A stretch of DNA of 64,000 bases from Pontibacter pudoricolor (GTDB taxonomy: Bacteria > Bacteroidota > Bacteroidia > Cytophagales > Hymenobacteraceae). The notes beneath the pieces were generated by a model, which was given only the letters and a program-made list of their open reading frames with translations, was not told where the DNA came from and did no database searches. Below are positions 1 through 9,015 of this stretch, piece by piece. Every line of letters begins with the position of its first letter. Position 1 is the first letter of the stretch. Made by a program: the position numbers and the translations under genes. The DNA is taken from NCBI RefSeq assembly GCF_010092985.1, contig NZ_CP048106.1:4006001-4070000 (forward strand), in the 5' to 3' direction.

Positions 1-59
1 AGGCCGTATCGACTTTGAATTCAATAAAAAAACGAAGGAAAAAACAACTATAAAAACGG

Positions 60-140
60 CTGCACTGCCTGTGGATAACCCTGTATTAACTTCGTGAAAA
101 AATAATTTTTTGTTTACTTATATTTAAGCAAATTTGTAAC
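60..140. other. Possible oriC / DnaA-regulated region upstream of dnaA
   Basis: A perfect consensus DnaA box in reverse orientation (TGTGGATAA) lies at 70-78. It is followed by a very AT-rich stretch at about 95-137 that could serve as an unwinding element or as the dnaA promoter. Only this one box is visible, and the window begins just upstream, so the rest of an origin cannot be judged. DnaA autoregulation of its own promoter is an equally good reading. Confidence 0.4.
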
Positions 141-203
141 CCCCCTGTCGAATAAGGAGAGGTTTGCTTCACCAAACTAATCTAGTGTGCTTTGGAAAAT
201 TGG

Positions 204-1628
204 ATGATTAAAGATTGTACGACTGTATGGAGTAACTGCCTGCAGGTTATTAAGGATAATATTGGCGAACAGAGTTTTAAGACCTGGTTTGAGCCGATTA
301 AGCCTATATCCCTGCGCGATGGTGTGCTAACTATACAGGTGCCTAGCCAGTTCTTTTACGAGTGGCTGGAGGAGCACTATGTGCAACTTCTGAAAAAGGT
401 CATTTACCAGGAGCTCGGAGCCGATGGACGTTTGGAATATTCCATTATTGTTGACCGCGGCAACGAGTCTAACAAACCGCAGACGGTTAACATCCCTACT
501 AAAAAAATACCGGCAGCTGTCGTAAACTCGTACCGCCCGGAGCAGAACTTCATCAAGAGCCCGTTCGAGTCGAAGACGATAGACAGGAACTTCCTGAACT
601 CACAGTTGAACTCGGCCTATACGTTCGAGAACTATATCGAGGGAGACTGTAACCGCCTGGCGCGTTCTGCCGGTTACGCGGTGGCAAACAAACCCGGTAC
701 TACATCTTTTAACCCGCTGATGGTGTATGGTGGTGTTGGTCTTGGTAAAACGCACCTGGTGCAGGCCATTGGCAACCACATCAAAAACAGCAACCCCGAC
801 AAGTTTGTGCTTTACGTTTCGTCGGAGAAGTTTGTGAACCAGTTCATCGAATCGGTTAAGACTAATAACGTACAGGACTTTGCTAACTTCTATCTGCTGG
901 TAGATATCCTGATCATTGACGACGTACAGTTCCTGAGCGGTAAAGATAAAACCCAGGAAATGTTCTTCCACATCTTCAACCACCTGCACCAGTCCGGCAA
1001 ACAGATCGTGATGACGTCTGACTGTCCGCCACGTGACCTGAAAGGTTTGGAGGAACGATTATTATCGCGCTTTAAGTGGGGTTTAACTGCAGATTTACAG
1101 AGCCCGGACTTTGAAACGCGTATGGCCATCATCCAGAAAAAGATGCAGGGCGACGGAATTGATATTCCGGATAACGTGGTAGAGTACCTGGCTTACAGCG
1201 TGGATACCAACGTGCGTGAACTGGAAGGCGTGCTGATCTCGTTGATCGCACAATCATCGCTGAACCGGAAAGAAATTGACCTGGAGCTTGCCAAGCAGGC
1301 CCTGAAACATATTATCGAGGATGTAGAAACGGAAGTAAACCTTGACTTCATCCAGAAAACAGTAGCCGAATATTTCCAGGTTAGCCTGGACTCACTGAAA
1401 GCCAAGACCCGTAAAAAGGAAATTGTAACGGCACGCCAGGTGGCCATGTATTTTGCGAAAGAGTTTACCAGCCACTCGCTTAAGTCAATTGGTTACCATT
1501 TCGGTGGCCGCGACCACAGTACCGTCATCCACTCCGTACAAACCGTTTCCGACCTGATTGATACGGACAAGAAATTTAAAGCCAGCATACAGGAACTTCA
1601 GAAGAAATTTAAATCGAAAGCCGGATAG
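204..1628 (+). CDS. dnaA: Chromosomal replication initiator protein DnaA
   Basis: DnaA binds DnaA boxes at the origin and melts DNA to load the replicative helicase. The 474-residue product has the N-terminal helicase-interaction domain (TVWSNCLQVI near the start), a variable linker at about residues 85-135, an AAA+ domain with Walker A GGVGLGKTH near 176-184 and Walker B IIDD near 237-240, and the C-terminal DNA-binding signature GGRDHSTV near 434. An in-frame TTG lies 12 bases upstream at 192, but ATG at 204 begins with MIKDCTTVW, which I judge the better N-terminus for Bacteroidota DnaA. The gene stands alone, with a strong terminator after it and a DnaA box in front. The length is normal for the family. 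Confidence 0.98.
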   Translation: MIKDCTTVWSNCLQVIKDNIGEQSFKTWFEPIKPISLRDGVLTIQVPSQFFYEWLEEHYVQLLKKVIYQELGADGRLEYSIIVDRGNESNKPQTVNIPTKKIPAAVVNSYRPEQNFIKSPFESKTIDRNFLNSQLNSAYTFENYIEGDCNRLARSAGYAVANKPGTTSFNPLMVYGGVGLGKTHLVQAIGNHIKNSNPDKFVLYVSSEKFVNQFIESVKTNNVQDFANFYLLVDILIIDDVQFLSGKDKTQEMFFHIFNHLHQSGKQIVMTSDCPPRDLKGLEERLLSRFKWGLTADLQSPDFETRMAIIQKKMQGDGIDIPDNVVEYLAYSVDTNVRELEGVLISLIAQSSLNRKEIDLELAKQALKHIIEDVETEVNLDFIQKTVAEYFQVSLDSLKAKTRKKEIVTARQVAMYFAKEFTSHSLKSIGYHFGGRDHSTVIHSVQTVSDLIDTDKKFKASIQELQKKFKSKAG

Positions 1629-1649
1629 AAAAACTTTACTTTATAAATG

Positions 1650-1690
1650 ACCGGGGCTATAGTTGCTGAAACTATAGCCCCGGTTTGTTT
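1650..1690 (+). terminator. dnaA terminator
   Basis: A 15-bp stem with a short loop is followed by a T-rich tract. The stem arms themselves contain CTATAGTT and AACTATAG, so the genome-wide palindromic repeat has been used as terminator stem. Confidence 0.85.
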
Positions 1691-1704
1691 TTGAGAAGTA
1701 AACT

Positions 1705-1753
1705 ATGGCGTGAGCGACCTTGCTCGTGATTTGCTATAGTTTGGCCTCTGGCC
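1705..1753 (+). repeat. Double-hairpin interspersed repeat, copy 1
   Basis: The copy starts with GGCGTGAGC, pairs with GCTCGTGA to form a first hairpin, and ends with GGCCTCTGGCC as a short second hairpin. It shares the frame of the copies at 17655, 23228 and 53287 (GGCGCG, stem 1, CGTG, spacer, stem 2), with different stem sequences. Confidence 0.5.
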
Positions 1754-1943
1754 TAGAAGGATATTGAGATTAAACTTTTTAGTTCGACACGGAAATAAAT
1801 TCTGTGCCAGCAAAAGGAGAGTGACATCTTTAGAGTACTATAGAACTGAACTATAGCAATGGTAGCAATTCCCATCTCGGGAGGAATAGGTTAAAACAGC
1901 AACTATAGAACTATAGCTACTGCCTTTGCCATACTTGTCCTTC

Positions 1944-2012
1944 CAGGCCAATTGAGTCAAGAGACTCAATTCCATAGTAAGTCACGAGCGTAGACGCTCG
2001 CGCCGGCAATGA
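1944..2012 (-). repeat. Double-hairpin interspersed repeat, copy 2
   Basis: Read on the minus strand it gives GCCGGCGCG, a stem CGAGCG/CGCTCG, a spacer, then a second stem ATTGAGTC/GACTCAAT and GGCC. The layout is the same as at 23228-23286 but both stems have different, still complementary, sequences. The rest of the 1629-2097 spacer holds the dnaA terminator, AACTATAG motifs and a degenerate C/G-rich repeat near 1870. No gene is seen there. Confidence 0.6.
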
Positions 2013-2042
2013 CGGTTTAGGAGCATTGTAAACACTGGCAAC

Positions 2043-2086
2043 AAAAAAGCGGGCTGTACTTTCATCAAGTACAGCCCGCTTTTTTA
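2043..2086. terminator. Bidirectional terminator
   Basis: A perfect stem (AAGCGGGCTGTACTT and its complement) has A-rich and T-rich flanks on both sides. It ends the minus-strand gene that follows and can also stop transcripts from the left. Confidence 0.9.
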
Positions 2087-2097
2087 TAGTTACGAAC

Positions 2098-2604
2098 TTA
2101 TTGGTTATTGCTTGCTTCAGTTACCTCAAAGCCATGCTGTGTGGCCAGGTCACGAACTTTACCTTTGATCTTGTCTTTGTCGCGGCGCTTACGAACCTGC
2201 TTTAAATCGAAGTAGGTTTGGTTATCGTTTTTTTCTGTAACCCGAAGAGCCAACGGCGAAATATGTACTGCTTTAATTTCAGGGATAGCGACCAGGTGCT
2301 TCGGTCGGAAAACACCATGCTTGCGCACAATATACTCCGGCGTAACTTCTATATAAGACTGAAATCCGAAAACAGAAGTGTTCTGTAGTATAACGTAAAC
2401 CAGGAAAGCCAGTGCCAGGCCAAAAAAAGCATGGAACAGGTACGAATCACCGGAAGAGCTATCTGAGAACGCCAGTATAGCAGCCCAGACAACCCACAAC
2501 AGCGTGAGCAGGAGCTGGATAGAAAACGACAGCTTTGCGCTGCGCGAAGGACTTAACTGAATAAATAACGACGATCGTGCACTGCTACTGCCAGATGCTG
2601 CCAT
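2098..2604 (-). CDS. Small membrane protein with a PH-like cytoplasmic domain
   Basis: The 168-residue product has a Ser-rich N-terminus, two hydrophobic segments at about residues 31-48 and 55-73, and a soluble C-terminal half. That half resembles bacterial PH-like domains: a beta-rich stretch (YIEVTPEYIVRKHGVF) and a basic helix near residue 135. No enzyme motif is visible and I cannot assign a role. It lies 57 bases downstream of the osmC-like gene on the same strand and may be cotranscribed with it, and a strong terminator follows. The assignment to a PH-like fold rests on general pattern only. Confidence 0.75.
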   Translation of the reverse strand: MAASGSSSARSSLFIQLSPSRSAKLSFSIQLLLTLLWVVWAAILAFSDSSSGDSYLFHAFFGLALAFLVYVILQNTSVFGFQSYIEVTPEYIVRKHGVFRPKHLVAIPEIKAVHISPLALRVTEKNDNQTYFDLKQVRKRRDKDKIKGKVRDLATQHGFEVTEASNNQ

Positions 2605-2661
2605 GCCATACTGATTTGGTGGAACATAATGCCTTTTTACAGGCTAGTGCAAGATAATAAA

Positions 2662-3096
2662 TTATTCTGTAAGTGTTGCGTTCACTGTAATTTCTGGCAC
2701 CGAAGCCAGTGCTTTCGAAACCGGGCAGCCTGCTTTCGCTTCTTTTACGAGTTGCTGAAAATCAGCGTCCTGCATGTTAGGTACTTTGCCTTCTACCGTC
2801 AGTTCTATTTTAAGTATAGTTGGTGCACCGTCTGTTTCTCCTAAAGTAACATTGGCATTTGTCCTGATATAATCAGCTTTCAGGTCTTTCTTGTCTATCA
2901 AAGCGCTCAGGAACATCGAAAAACAACCGGCATGTGCTGCTCCGATCAGTTCTTCCGGCGAAGTAGCTTTGGTGTCGTCTCCGAAACGGGATGCAAACGA
3001 GAAGCCCGTTTTTACATTGCCACGGCCGGTTTCAAATTCGCCGTTGCCTTCTTTCAGGCTGCCATTCCATTGTGCTTTTGCTTTGTGCTGTTTCAT
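2662..3096 (-). CDS. OsmC family peroxiredoxin
   Basis: OsmC-type proteins reduce organic hydroperoxides with a pair of cysteines. The 144-residue product carries both: Cys58 in AHAGCFSM and Cys124 in KAGCPVSKAL, with the usual N-terminal strand region (AQWNGSLKEGNGEF). The reading frame extends 49 codons further upstream, but that extension lacks family similarity, and the Met that begins MKQHKAKAQW gives the standard length, so I start at 3096. It is divergent from the GH3-like gene across a spacer of about 165 bases that must hold both promoters. Confidence 0.93.
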   Translation of the reverse strand: MKQHKAKAQWNGSLKEGNGEFETGRGNVKTGFSFASRFGDDTKATSPEELIGAAHAGCFSMFLSALIDKKDLKADYIRTNANVTLGETDGAPTILKIELTVEGKVPNMQDADFQQLVKEAKAGCPVSKALASVPEITVNATLTE

Positions 3097-3262
3097 GGTT
3101 TTGTATTGTTTAGGTAAACTATAGAACTGAGTTATGGTTATAGGGTACTCTATTAGTCCGGATTTTGTTGGTTTTGCTTTTGGAATGCACGCATTAAATA
3201 AGTCAACCTTTAACTTTAACTGATAACTGCCTATATTTACCAACTATAAACAGCAGCAATGT

Positions 3263-4762
3263 ATGGGTGTAAAAGCGTGGTTGAGTAAATATCTGGCAGG
3301 GTATGTGAATAAAAAGCAGCAACACTGGATACAGAATCCGGTACAGGCACAAGAAGCAGTTTTCAGGAATATTGTCTCTGGTGCAAAGCAAACCGTTTTT
3401 GGCCGCGACCATCACTTCGAAACTATAAATTCCCACGCTGATTTTGTAAAAGCTGTGCCCGTGCGCGATTACGAAGGCCTTAAAAGCTATTTTAACCGCA
3501 TTAAGCAGGGCGAATCAGATATTACATGGCCGGGCACGCCGATCTACCTGGCTAAAACATCGGGCACCACTTCCGGTACCAAGTATATCCCGATCACCAA
3601 AGACTCTATCCCAAACCATATAAACGGAGCTAAAAATGCCCTGCTGGCTTACATTCACGAAACAGGTAATTCCAGGTTTCTGGATGGCAAGCTGATCTTT
3701 CTGTCGGGGAGCCCGGTGCTGGAAGAAGTAGGTGGCATTAAAACCGGTAGGTTGTCGGGTATCATGAATCATCATGTGCCCGGTTATTTGCGCACCAACC
3801 AACTACCCAGCTACGACACCAACTGCATCGAAGACTGGGAAACAAAGCTCGATCAGATCATCGAAGAAACCATAGACCAGGACATGACACTCATTTCGGG
3901 CATACCGCCGTGGGTGCAGATGTATTTCGATAAGCTGATGCGCCAGACGGGCAAGCAGATAAAAGACATATTTCCGAACTTCTCGCTGTTTGTGTACGGT
4001 GGCGTAAACTTTGAGCCGTACCGCAAAAAGATGTTCGAGTCGATTGGCCGCCAGGTAGACAGTATCGAAACGTTCCCGGCATCGGAAGGCTTTTTTGCTT
4101 ACCAGAACGAACAGAACGACAAAGGACTATTGTTGCTGCTGGATGCAGGGATTTTCTATGAGTTTATCCCGGTAGAAGAATATTTTAACGAAAACCCGAC
4201 CCGCTTAACGATTGGTGAAGTAGAACTGGGCAGAAACTATGCACTTGTTATAAGCAGCAATGCCGGCCTGTGGGGCTACTCTATTGGGGACACCGTTAAG
4301 TTTACAAGTTTAGAACCGTATAAGCTTATAGTTTCGGGTCGCATCAAGCACTTTATTTCGGCTTTTGGCGAGCATGTTATTGGCGAAGAAGTGGAGAAGG
4401 CCATGCAGCAAACCATGAAGCGGTTCCCATCGGTAGAGCTTGTGGAGTTTACTGTAGCACCTTTTGTAAGCAGCGGCGAAGGCGAATCGTACCACGAATG
4501 GCTGATTGAGTTCTCGAAGGCTCCGAACAATTTTGATGACTTTGAAAAAGAGCTGAACCAGCAACTTCAGAAACTGAACAGTTATTACGACGACCTGATA
4601 ACCGGGCATATTTTAGCTAACCTGAAAGTACGCGTTTTGCCAGTTGGTACGTTCCGGAACTACATGAAGTCGCAGGGCAAACTGGGCGGCCAGAATAAAG
4701 TACCCCGTTTAAGTAACGACCGGGCGCTGGCAGATGGCTTAATCAAAGTAGCGAGTGCATAA
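3263..4762 (+). CDS. GH3-family (auxin-responsive promoter-like) acyl-adenylating enzyme
   Basis: The 499-residue product matches the GH3 branch of adenylate-forming enzymes along its full length. The ATP-binding signature TSGTTSGTK is at residues 99-107, a second motif (SIETFPASEGFFAY) lies in the middle, and a small C-terminal domain starts near residue 350 (LIVSGRIKHFISAFGEHV). In plants such enzymes join carboxylates to amino acids through an acyl-adenylate. In Bacteroidota the substrate is not established. The gene appears monocistronic. The start ATG follows an AT-rich region with a TATATTTA sequence at 3232-3239 that resembles a -7 element. Confidence 0.9.
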   Translation: MGVKAWLSKYLAGYVNKKQQHWIQNPVQAQEAVFRNIVSGAKQTVFGRDHHFETINSHADFVKAVPVRDYEGLKSYFNRIKQGESDITWPGTPIYLAKTSGTTSGTKYIPITKDSIPNHINGAKNALLAYIHETGNSRFLDGKLIFLSGSPVLEEVGGIKTGRLSGIMNHHVPGYLRTNQLPSYDTNCIEDWETKLDQIIEETIDQDMTLISGIPPWVQMYFDKLMRQTGKQIKDIFPNFSLFVYGGVNFEPYRKKMFESIGRQVDSIETFPASEGFFAYQNEQNDKGLLLLLDAGIFYEFIPVEEYFNENPTRLTIGEVELGRNYALVISSNAGLWGYSIGDTVKFTSLEPYKLIVSGRIKHFISAFGEHVIGEEVEKAMQQTMKRFPSVELVEFTVAPFVSSGEGESYHEWLIEFSKAPNNFDDFEKELNQQLQKLNSYYDDLITGHILANLKVRVLPVGTFRNYMKSQGKLGGQNKVPRLSNDRALADGLIKVASA

Positions 4763-4778
4763 GTATGGGTGCTTGGTA

Positions 4779-5285
4779 ACCCACCCCTGCCCCTCACAGG
4801 AGGGGAATTTTGGCTATAGTTATGGCTTAGTATTATAGTGCTATAGTTACAGACCAGATCGGACAGGTCGCGACCTGTCCCTACGGAACTAGCACCACGA
4901 TAAGGCGATGCAACTATAGCTGTTCAACTAAAGACGAACTATAGCTATCGAACTGATCACAGTCTTTGGGTTGAGCGCCTTTGCTTTGTTGCGGTGCCGT
5001 CAGGCAACCCGAGGCACGAGGGTAGCAAGAAAGCAGCAGCGCGATGCCCGAAGACGGGGCCTCCCGGCCGTGAGGGCACCAAAGCTGAATTGAAACTATA
5101 GGCAAGTAGAGCTCCCAGGATTAGAGGTAACTATGAAAGGAAAGGCTTGGATTGAAAAGTAAAGTAGCAAACTATAGAACTCAGATTTCTCACTCTGTTC
5201 GAAATGACAAAAGGGGTAAATCAAACTATAGGATATATAAGGTCCCCAGTCTTACACTCAGAATGACAAATAATGAACTATAAAA
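4779..5285 (+). repeat. Composite non-coding repeat, copy A
   Basis: This gene-free spacer is made of modules in fixed order: a C-rich box (CCACCCCTGCCCC), a perfect 20-bp palindrome at 4861-4880 (GGACAGGTCG and its complement), a structured core starting with GGGTTGAGCGCC, a GAGCTCCCAGGA block, and a CAGATTTCTCACTC block. The core at 4960-5212 is by eye roughly 90 percent identical to copy C (58933-59184, opposite strand) and more distantly related to copy B (23744-23996). Short ORFs across it are not conserved in frame between copies. Confidence 0.8.
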
Positions 5286-5359
5286 CTATAGCTCAATAAT
5301 ATAAAACCAGAAATAACATCAAAAGACATTAAATTCGTCTTCTGATTTACAAAAAGCTA

Positions 5360-6520
5360 ATGAAAAGAATTGCCATACTTGGTTCAACAGGCTCTATAGG
5401 CACGCAGGCGCTGGAAGTGATAGCCGCCAACCCTGAAAGCTTTGAACTGGAAGTAATAACCGCTTACAACAACGCCGATTTACTTATTGAACAGGCTTTG
5501 CAGTTTAAACCGAACGCAGTAGTAATTGCACGCGAAGACCTGTATACTATAGTTAGCGATGCCTTGCAGCACGAAGATATTAAGGTGTATGCCGGCGCTA
5601 ACGCCCTTTGCTCGGTTGTTGAGATGGGTACTGTGGATATGGTGCTGACAGCGATGGTAGGCTATGCCGGGCTCCAGCCAACTATACGCGCCATACAGGC
5701 CGGTAAAGAAATAGCCCTAGCCAATAAAGAAACGCTGGTAGTTGCCGGTCAGCTGATAACGGAACTTGCCCGTGAGAAAGGTGTGAATATTTACCCGGTT
5801 GATTCGGAGCACAGCGCTATTTTCCAGTGTTTGGCAGGCGAGTTTCATAACCCGATCGAGAAAATTATCCTTACGGCTTCCGGCGGGCCGTTCAGGGGCC
5901 GAACTATAGATGAGCTTAAAATTGTAACCAAAGCGCAGGCACTCAAACACCCGAACTGGGACATGGGCGCCAAAATAACGATTGATTCTGCCAGCCTGAT
6001 GAACAAAGGCCTGGAAGTGATCGAAGCAAAATGGCTTTTCGGACTGCGCAACGACCAGATAGAAGTCGTGGTGCATCCGCAATCTATAGTTCATTCGCTG
6101 GTACAGTTCCAGGATGGCTCTATTAAAGCGCAGCTTGGCCTGCCCGACATGAAGTTACCGATACAATATGCCATGGGTTACCCGAATCGCCTGAAGTCTG
6201 ACTACCCACGGTTTAATTTCATGGATTACCCGCAGCTAACGTTTGAGCAGCCAGACCTGAAGACGTTCCGTAATTTACAGCTGGCTTTTGATGCCATGGC
6301 GCAGGGCGGTAATATGCCTTGTATCCTGAACGCAGCCAACGAAATTGCGGTAGGCGCATTCCTGCAGGATGAGGTTGGTTTTCTGGAGATGTCGGATTTG
6401 ATCGAAAGCTGTATGGCAAAAGTTGCGTATATTGCGCACCCTTCTCTTACTGACTATGTTGAAACAGACAGGGAAACCCGCTTAATGGCTACTAATTTTC
6501 TGAAAAACAAAACTGTTTAG
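5360..6520 (+). CDS. dxr: 1-deoxy-D-xylulose 5-phosphate reductoisomerase
   Basis: This enzyme converts DXP to 2-C-methyl-D-erythritol 4-phosphate with NADPH, the committed step of the MEP isoprenoid pathway. The 386-residue protein has the NADPH-binding loop GSTGSIG at 8-14, ANKETLV at 121-127, the metal and substrate site DSEHSA at 148-153, and the SASLMNKGLEVIEA active-site segment near 212. The length is typical. It precedes rseP by 49 bases, a dxr-rseP order that is common in bacteria and links isoprenoid supply with envelope functions. Confidence 0.98.
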   Translation: MKRIAILGSTGSIGTQALEVIAANPESFELEVITAYNNADLLIEQALQFKPNAVVIAREDLYTIVSDALQHEDIKVYAGANALCSVVEMGTVDMVLTAMVGYAGLQPTIRAIQAGKEIALANKETLVVAGQLITELAREKGVNIYPVDSEHSAIFQCLAGEFHNPIEKIILTASGGPFRGRTIDELKIVTKAQALKHPNWDMGAKITIDSASLMNKGLEVIEAKWLFGLRNDQIEVVVHPQSIVHSLVQFQDGSIKAQLGLPDMKLPIQYAMGYPNRLKSDYPRFNFMDYPQLTFEQPDLKTFRNLQLAFDAMAQGGNMPCILNAANEIAVGAFLQDEVGFLEMSDLIESCMAKVAYIAHPSLTDYVETDRETRLMATNFLKNKTV

Positions 6521-6569
6521 CCAGACATCGGTTCTTTAACACAAATTATACTTGCATATTTTTTCTTAG

Positions 6570-7883
6570 ATGGACATAGTAATCATGGTTGCCCAGCTTA
6601 TCCTGGGCCTTACAATTTTAGTTGGTTTGCACGAGTTGGGGCACATGCTCACAGCAAAGTGGTTTGGCATGCGCGTAGAGAAGTACGCGATCGGTTTTCC
6701 GCCCAAAGTTTTCAGTAAAAAGATAGGTGAAACAGAATACATGCTGGGCCTTATCCCGTTGGGTGGTTTTGTTAAGATTTCCGGAATGGTGGACGAATCA
6801 ATGGACACAGAAGCCCTGAAAGAAGAGCCGAAACCATGGGAATTCAGAGCGAAACCAGCCTGGCAGCGCCTTATCGTTATGATGGGCGGTATCATTGTAA
6901 ACGTGATCACAGGTATCGTTATCTATATTTTCCTGACCTACAACTATGGCGAAAGCTACCTGCCTGCCCAGGAAGTAAAGTATGGCGTAGTACCAAACGA
7001 GATCGGTAAAGAGATCGGTTTCCAGACCGGCGACAAGATCGTAGCTGTAAATGGCAAGCCGCTTGAGAAATTCAATGACGTTTATTCCCTGGATGCCCTT
7101 TTAGATCGTGGTTCTTATTATACAGTAGAGCGCAACGGCGAGCAGGTAAAAATACCGGTTCCGGTTGACCTGATGGATAAGCTGGCTGATAAAGAAGAGC
7201 GTATGCTTTTTGTGCAGCCGCGCCAGCCGTTTATGGTTGATATGGTGGTGGCAGGAAGCAATGCCGCTGATGCCGGTCTAAAGCCAGGCGATTTTATACT
7301 ATCTGTTAACGGACAGGAAGCCAAGTTCTTTGATGAGTTTAAACAATTACTTGAAAAGAATGCAGGCAAACAGATAACCATGAAAGTAGAGCGCGGCGAA
7401 GAAATTGTTGACCTGAAAGCGCAAGTTGAGCCGGACGGAACAATCGGATTTCAGCAGAAGCCATTGCTTAACTATGCTACAAAAGAGTATAGCATCGGGG
7501 AGGCCATTCCGGCTGGTACCGAGCAGGCGTTTGGCGTAATTACAGCTAACCTGAAAGGCTTTGGCAAGATCTTCCGTGGCGAAGTTGATGCTTCAAAAGC
7601 GGTGAGCGGCCCGATCGGTATTGCCCAGATCTTTGGCGATACCTTTAACTGGTACAAGTTCTGGTCAATTACGGCTATGTTGTCTATGGTGCTGGCTTTC
7701 ATGAACTTCCTTCCAATTCCGGCGCTGGATGGCGGCCACGTTATGTTCCTTACTTACGAGATGATAAGCGGACGTAAGCCATCAGATAATTTTTTAGAGA
7801 ACGCCCAGAAAGTGGGTATGGTATTGTTGTTAGGCTTAATGGCTTTTGCTATATTTAACGATGTGTTCAAGTTGATCTTCTAA
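6570..7883 (+). CDS. rseP: RIP metalloprotease RseP (site-2 protease)
   Basis: An inner-membrane zinc protease that cuts transmembrane substrates such as anti-sigma factors. The 437-residue product shows HELGH at residues 21-25 in the first membrane segment and the third zinc ligand in NFLPIPALDGGHV near 379-391. Two PDZ domains lie between them, at about 130-210 and 215-300, and a final hydrophobic segment ends the protein. TATACTTG at 6547-6554 resembles a -7 element and may give rseP its own promoter. The LysM gene follows after 11 bases, so the two are probably cotranscribed. Confidence 0.97.
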   Translation: MDIVIMVAQLILGLTILVGLHELGHMLTAKWFGMRVEKYAIGFPPKVFSKKIGETEYMLGLIPLGGFVKISGMVDESMDTEALKEEPKPWEFRAKPAWQRLIVMMGGIIVNVITGIVIYIFLTYNYGESYLPAQEVKYGVVPNEIGKEIGFQTGDKIVAVNGKPLEKFNDVYSLDALLDRGSYYTVERNGEQVKIPVPVDLMDKLADKEERMLFVQPRQPFMVDMVVAGSNAADAGLKPGDFILSVNGQEAKFFDEFKQLLEKNAGKQITMKVERGEEIVDLKAQVEPDGTIGFQQKPLLNYATKEYSIGEAIPAGTEQAFGVITANLKGFGKIFRGEVDASKAVSGPIGIAQIFGDTFNWYKFWSITAMLSMVLAFMNFLPIPALDGGHVMFLTYEMISGRKPSDNFLENAQKVGMVLLLGLMAFAIFNDVFKLIF

Positions 7884-7894
7884 AAAGATTTCAA

Positions 7895-9007
7895 ATGAAA
7901 GCCTTCGTTGCCGTTATCCTTACCAGTGCCTTTTTTCTTTTTGCCTTTACCTTAGCCACTGCCAACCCGGCAGCCCGGCTGCAAACTATAACCAAAAACG
8001 CTGTCGCCGTGCAAAGCGACAGCGTTTACATGGTACAGCAAGGCGACACTTACTATAGCCTTTCGCGCCGCTTCCAGGTTCCGCTCGACTCTCTCCAGAA
8101 ATGGAATAACAACCAGTTACAGATAGGGCAGACGCTCTACCTTAAAAACCCTGCAAAGTCTAAAACTATAGTTTCGGCCAAGCCTGCCGCTACACCAAAG
8201 CCAGCTGCTAAACCGGCATCCAAGCAAACTATAGCCGCGCCAGCAACATCGGCGGTTAGCACGTCAGCCTCTGCCTCGCCAAAGCCAACTACTGCAGCCA
8301 GTAAAACAAAACAACGCGTATTGGTCGTGCCTTTCGATCCGCACCTTTACTTCTCGGATGCTGATGAAGAGATTGCACGCGAGTCTAAAATTCCGCGCCA
8401 GGATGTACGCTATGCTTTCCGGAACCGCCTGAATGCCATGCTGGCCCCGGATGGCTACGAAACCATACATTTGCTGGGGGGAGTTTACCGCGACAGCGTA
8501 AGCGAACTGAGCAGACTGTACAAATCACTGAGCTATAGTTACCAGGATAACAAGAAATCAAGGTACAACACGCAGCCGGAAGTGGAAGAGCAGAAAGGTG
8601 GCGTGCTGAACTGGGTAAATAACCAGAAAGAAAAGCTGGGAGCGGAGAAAGAGACCGGACCGATGCCTGCTTCAAAAGATCCGAACAAGCATTTTGGAGT
8701 GAAGGTAAAAGACCCGCAGTTCTATAGTTACTTCAACAACCAGTATGGCATTGATTATTACGTGTTCATCAACCAGTTTGAGGTTAAGACTAACTACGAG
8801 CATTGCCTGGACAGAGCAGCCCTGAACTATGAGCGCGATTTCCTGGTTCATTATTCGATCTATAACAACAAAGGCGAACTGGTGTCGGGCAATAAGGTAA
8901 AAGTGCCCTATCACTCCAGCATGAACGATGTGCAGCGTATCGTTAGCGATAACATGCCGAATATGGCGCAGCGCGTACTGGCCGACCTGCCGCCTTCTCA
9001 CAGGTAA
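7895..9007 (+). CDS. LysM domain envelope protein
   Basis: The 370-residue product starts with a signal peptide (hydrophobic to about residue 22) and has one LysM peptidoglycan-binding domain at about 44-83 (YMVQQGDTYYSLSRRF). A Pro/Ala/Lys/Thr-rich linker runs to about residue 145. The C-terminal region (about 145-370) begins RVLVVPFDPHLYFSDAD and has no enzyme motif I recognise. It lies 11 bases after rseP and 9 bases before the DUF6702 gene, so a role in the cell envelope is likely. A G6 run at about 8475 does not break the frame. Confidence 0.88.
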   Translation: MKAFVAVILTSAFFLFAFTLATANPAARLQTITKNAVAVQSDSVYMVQQGDTYYSLSRRFQVPLDSLQKWNNNQLQIGQTLYLKNPAKSKTIVSAKPAATPKPAAKPASKQTIAAPATSAVSTSASASPKPTTAASKTKQRVLVVPFDPHLYFSDADEEIARESKIPRQDVRYAFRNRLNAMLAPDGYETIHLLGGVYRDSVSELSRLYKSLSYSYQDNKKSRYNTQPEVEEQKGGVLNWVNNQKEKLGAEKETGPMPASKDPNKHFGVKVKDPQFYSYFNNQYGIDYYVFINQFEVKTNYEHCLDRAALNYERDFLVHYSIYNNKGELVSGNKVKVPYHSSMNDVQRIVSDNMPNMAQRVLADLPPSHR

Positions 9008-9015
9008 TTACAACT

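Noticed and set aside
192..203. TTG at 192 as the dnaA start
   Set aside because: The four added residues are not typical of DnaA, and the ATG at 204 gives a better N-terminus, though the TTG cannot be fully excluded.
4914..5105. Short minus-strand frame within composite repeat copy A, and a similar one at 23729-24004 in copy B
   Set aside because: They share only a few residues where the core is identical, and elsewhere the copies change by indels and paired substitutions. This fits RNA or DNA structure and not protein conservation.
8471..8478. G6 run in the LysM gene as another possible frameshift
   Set aside because: The frame remains open and coding on both sides, so no shift is needed.
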